Part shown: positions 4,926 through 6,318 of the stretch, one piece after another
Position numbering within the stretch: position 1 is the first letter of the stretch
How the letters are laid out: each line of letters opens with the position of its first letter
Notes under the pieces: generated by a model
Databases searched by the model: none
Told to the model about the DNA's origin: nothing
The model's input: only the letters and a program-made list of their open reading frames with translations
Translations under genes and position numbers: made by a program
Source of the DNA: Bacteroidales bacterium H10
GTDB taxonomy: Bacteria; Bacteroidota; Bacteroidia; Bacteroidales; Muribaculaceae
DNA length: 6,318 bases
NCBI GenBank assembly: GCA_001701295.1
Contig: DAAV01000068.1
Coordinates: 5,126-11,443, forward strand
Direction of reading: 5' to 3'

Positions 4926-6318
4926 TCAGACAAGTTCTATTATATCCTCGTTGACATACCACAGGTATCCCTTGACATCGCCATACATACCCGTCTCCGC
5001 AAGGCGGCGCACATATCCTGCGATCTGTCTGCGGTATTTTCCCTTGCTGTCATATTTGCCGAACTTGTAATCGACTACCTCGACATGTCCGTCGGGATAG
5101 ACCAATATCCTGTCGGGGCGCCGCGATACCTGTCCGGCCTTGAGTATGGGACGCTCATTTATGACACGGGCCGTTCCGTCAAACCAGCGCGCCACAGTGG
5201 GGCTCTCCAGACGCGCGGCGAGATCAGCCTCGACTCTATGCGCAAGATCCGGAGTCAGCAATCCGGTTATCGACAGATGACGCACGGCCGCATGAAGATC
5301 CGACGGGACTTTCACCCTTTCAAGAACAGCATGCTTTATATTGCCCTCCGAACGGGGATCGAGATCGACTTCCTCTTCTTCATGCTCATTTCCCAAGGAG
5401 ATCAGGCCTGTCTGTGAATCCTGACAGTATTTGAGTTCTTCACCCGACGGTATGACCGAACGGTATTCCCCGATAACCGACATTTCCCTGTGCGGAATCG
5501 GCGTGACCACAGATCCCCGGTCAGTAAGGTCCGCGGCTTCTTTCCTCAACCTTGCCTCCTCGCGTATGGCACGGATATCGCTCTCTGCCTCACCCACACA
5601 AATAACATAGGGTTCTTCGTCGGAATTCCTGGTCTCCGTACTGACAATCCCTCCGCAAAGGCGCGACAGATCATGATCCGGCTCTTCGGAGGAATTTTCA
5701 GCAAGCGCAGTCAGAAAATCATAGATATATTTACCCATCTCGAAATATTCGGGCATCTCCTCCGAAAGATCGTCGGATTTCTTTTTCCTGCGCTTCTTCC
5801 CGGAATCGCCGTCAAGAGGGGGCACAACTCCTTTGGCAGGACAGAATATGTAAAGCTCACGACCGGCCCGCGTGAAACCTACATAAGCCGAATTGAGATT
5901 GTCCATCCTCACCATATCGAAATAATCATAGAGCAGATCCGCATGGTCGGTGTTTTCGAGCAGTGCGGATGTCTCCACAGGCATATAGGGAGGCAGTTCT
6001 ATTTCCGGATGTTCTATCACCGACGGGCGCACCCACCGCCATTCCTTTTTGAGATCGCTGACATGATCGGCCATATTCCATTTCGCAAATGGCATTATTA
6101 CACAATCATATTCCAGTCCTTTGGACTTGTGTATGGTAAGCACCTGAACGGCGTCGGTATCCTCAGGCGAGGAAATGGAAGCGCTGCGGCTCTTGCGTTC
6201 CCACCATTGCAGAAAAGATCCCAAATCAGTGGAATGTCCGTCACAATATTCAAGCACCAGATCCTGAAACGCAGCGAGATAGACAGCATCGACACGCAGT
6301 AGTGATTCAGGAACGAAC
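4926..6318 (-). CDS. AddA-like UvrD/RecB helicase-nuclease, C-terminal part
   Basis: The frame is open to the window edge, so the N-terminus, with the Walker A and B motifs, is missing; 463 residues are seen. A start at 6257 (GTG) would cut into a continuing domain and is unlikely. Helicase motif V is VLTIHKSKGLEYDCVIMPF (visible residues 59-77) and motif VI is NSAYVGFTRA (142-151), both typical of superfamily 1 UvrD/AddA/RecB enzymes. A charged, low-conservation linker follows (including KKRRKKK). The C-terminus carries a PD-(D/E)XK nuclease of the RecB type: EGNIKHAVLERV (His at about 329), RPDR (Asp 402), VVDYK (Asp 416, Lys 418) and QIAGY (431-435). All the expected catalytic positions are present. 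The pairing of helicase and nuclease suggests AddA, which with AddB resects double-strand breaks for RecA-dependent repair. AddB would be expected just beyond the window edge. It is separated from gldE by 285 bp with a new promoter. Confidence 0.88.
   Translation of the reverse strand, partial: FVPESLLRVDAVYLAAFQDLVLEYCDGHSTDLGSFLQWWERKSRSASISSPEDTDAVQVLTIHKSKGLEYDCVIMPFAKWNMADHVSDLKKEWRWVRPSVIEHPEIELPPYMPVETSALLENTDHADLLYDYFDMVRMDNLNSAYVGFTRAGRELYIFCPAKGVVPPLDGDSGKKRRKKKSDDLSEEMPEYFEMGKYIYDFLTALAENSSEEPDHDLSRLCGGIVSTETRNSDEEPYVICVGEAESDIRAIREEARLRKEAADLTDRGSVVTPIPHREMSVIGEYRSVIPSGEELKYCQDSQTGLISLGNEHEEEEVDLDPRSEGNIKHAVLERVKVPSDLHAAVRHLSITGLLTPDLAHRVEADLAARLESPTVARWFDGTARVINERPILKAGQVSRRPDRILVYPDGHVEVVDYKFGKYDSKGKYRRQIAGYVRRLAETGMYGDVKGYLWYVNEDIIELV

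Noticed and set aside
4926..6257. Reading the helicase gene as a complete 443-residue protein from GTG at 6257.
   Set aside because: The frame stays open to the window edge with continuous protein-like sequence, and the helicase motifs I to IV must lie upstream, so this is a fragment cut by the window.
5490..6302. 270-codon plus-strand open frame opposite the helicase-nuclease gene.
   Set aside because: It lies antisense to a gene with clear helicase and nuclease motifs, and its product shows no recognisable domain. The same reasoning excludes the antisense frames at 840-1517 and 3294-3824.

Overview
The window looks like Bacteroidales chromosome, most like the Muribaculaceae/Bacteroides side of the order. 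This is an inference from four things: a GldE-family protein, a TIGR02757 (DUF2400) protein, starts without clear Shine-Dalgarno sequences, and boxes matching the Bacteroidetes sigma factor -7 consensus (TAnnTTTG) in front of several genes. It reads mostly as a housekeeping neighbourhood. I see no transposase, phage gene, CRISPR array, tRNA or rRNA.

Layout. (1) Bases 1-1910, plus strand: the C-terminal end of a TIGR02757/DUF2400 protein, followed 8 nt later by a secreted glycoside-hydrolase-like protein (GHL10/DUF187, COG1649), probably one transcript. (2) 1930-1985: a perfect 20-bp stem-loop between convergent genes, probably a two-way terminator. (3) 1991-2185, minus strand: a 64-residue HipB/y4mF-like Cro/C1 regulator with no toxin partner beside it. 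(4) 2186-2438: an AT-rich divergent intergenic stretch holding two -7 boxes, one leftward and one rightward, plus an inverted repeat that could be the regulator's operator. (5) 2439-2552, plus strand: a possible 37-residue one-helix membrane peptide. (6) 2569-4640, minus strand: gldE followed by a 4'-phosphopantetheinyl transferase, 14 nt apart and surely one operon. (7) 4641-4925: no gene. It holds a good -33/-7 promoter pointing at gldE and, between promoter and gene, a 196-bp nested inverted-repeat element. (8) 4926-6318, minus strand: the C-terminal part of an AddA-like UvrD helicase/nuclease that runs off the window.

The least ordinary part is the gldE leader. The predicted transcript would begin near 4856, cross about 215 nt of highly self-complementary RNA, and reach a gldE reading frame that has no ATG in its N-terminal region; the best start is a TTG three bases beyond the end of the inverted repeat. 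Whether the element is a dispersed MITE/REP-like repeat that landed there or a cis-acting leader RNA cannot be decided from this window alone.
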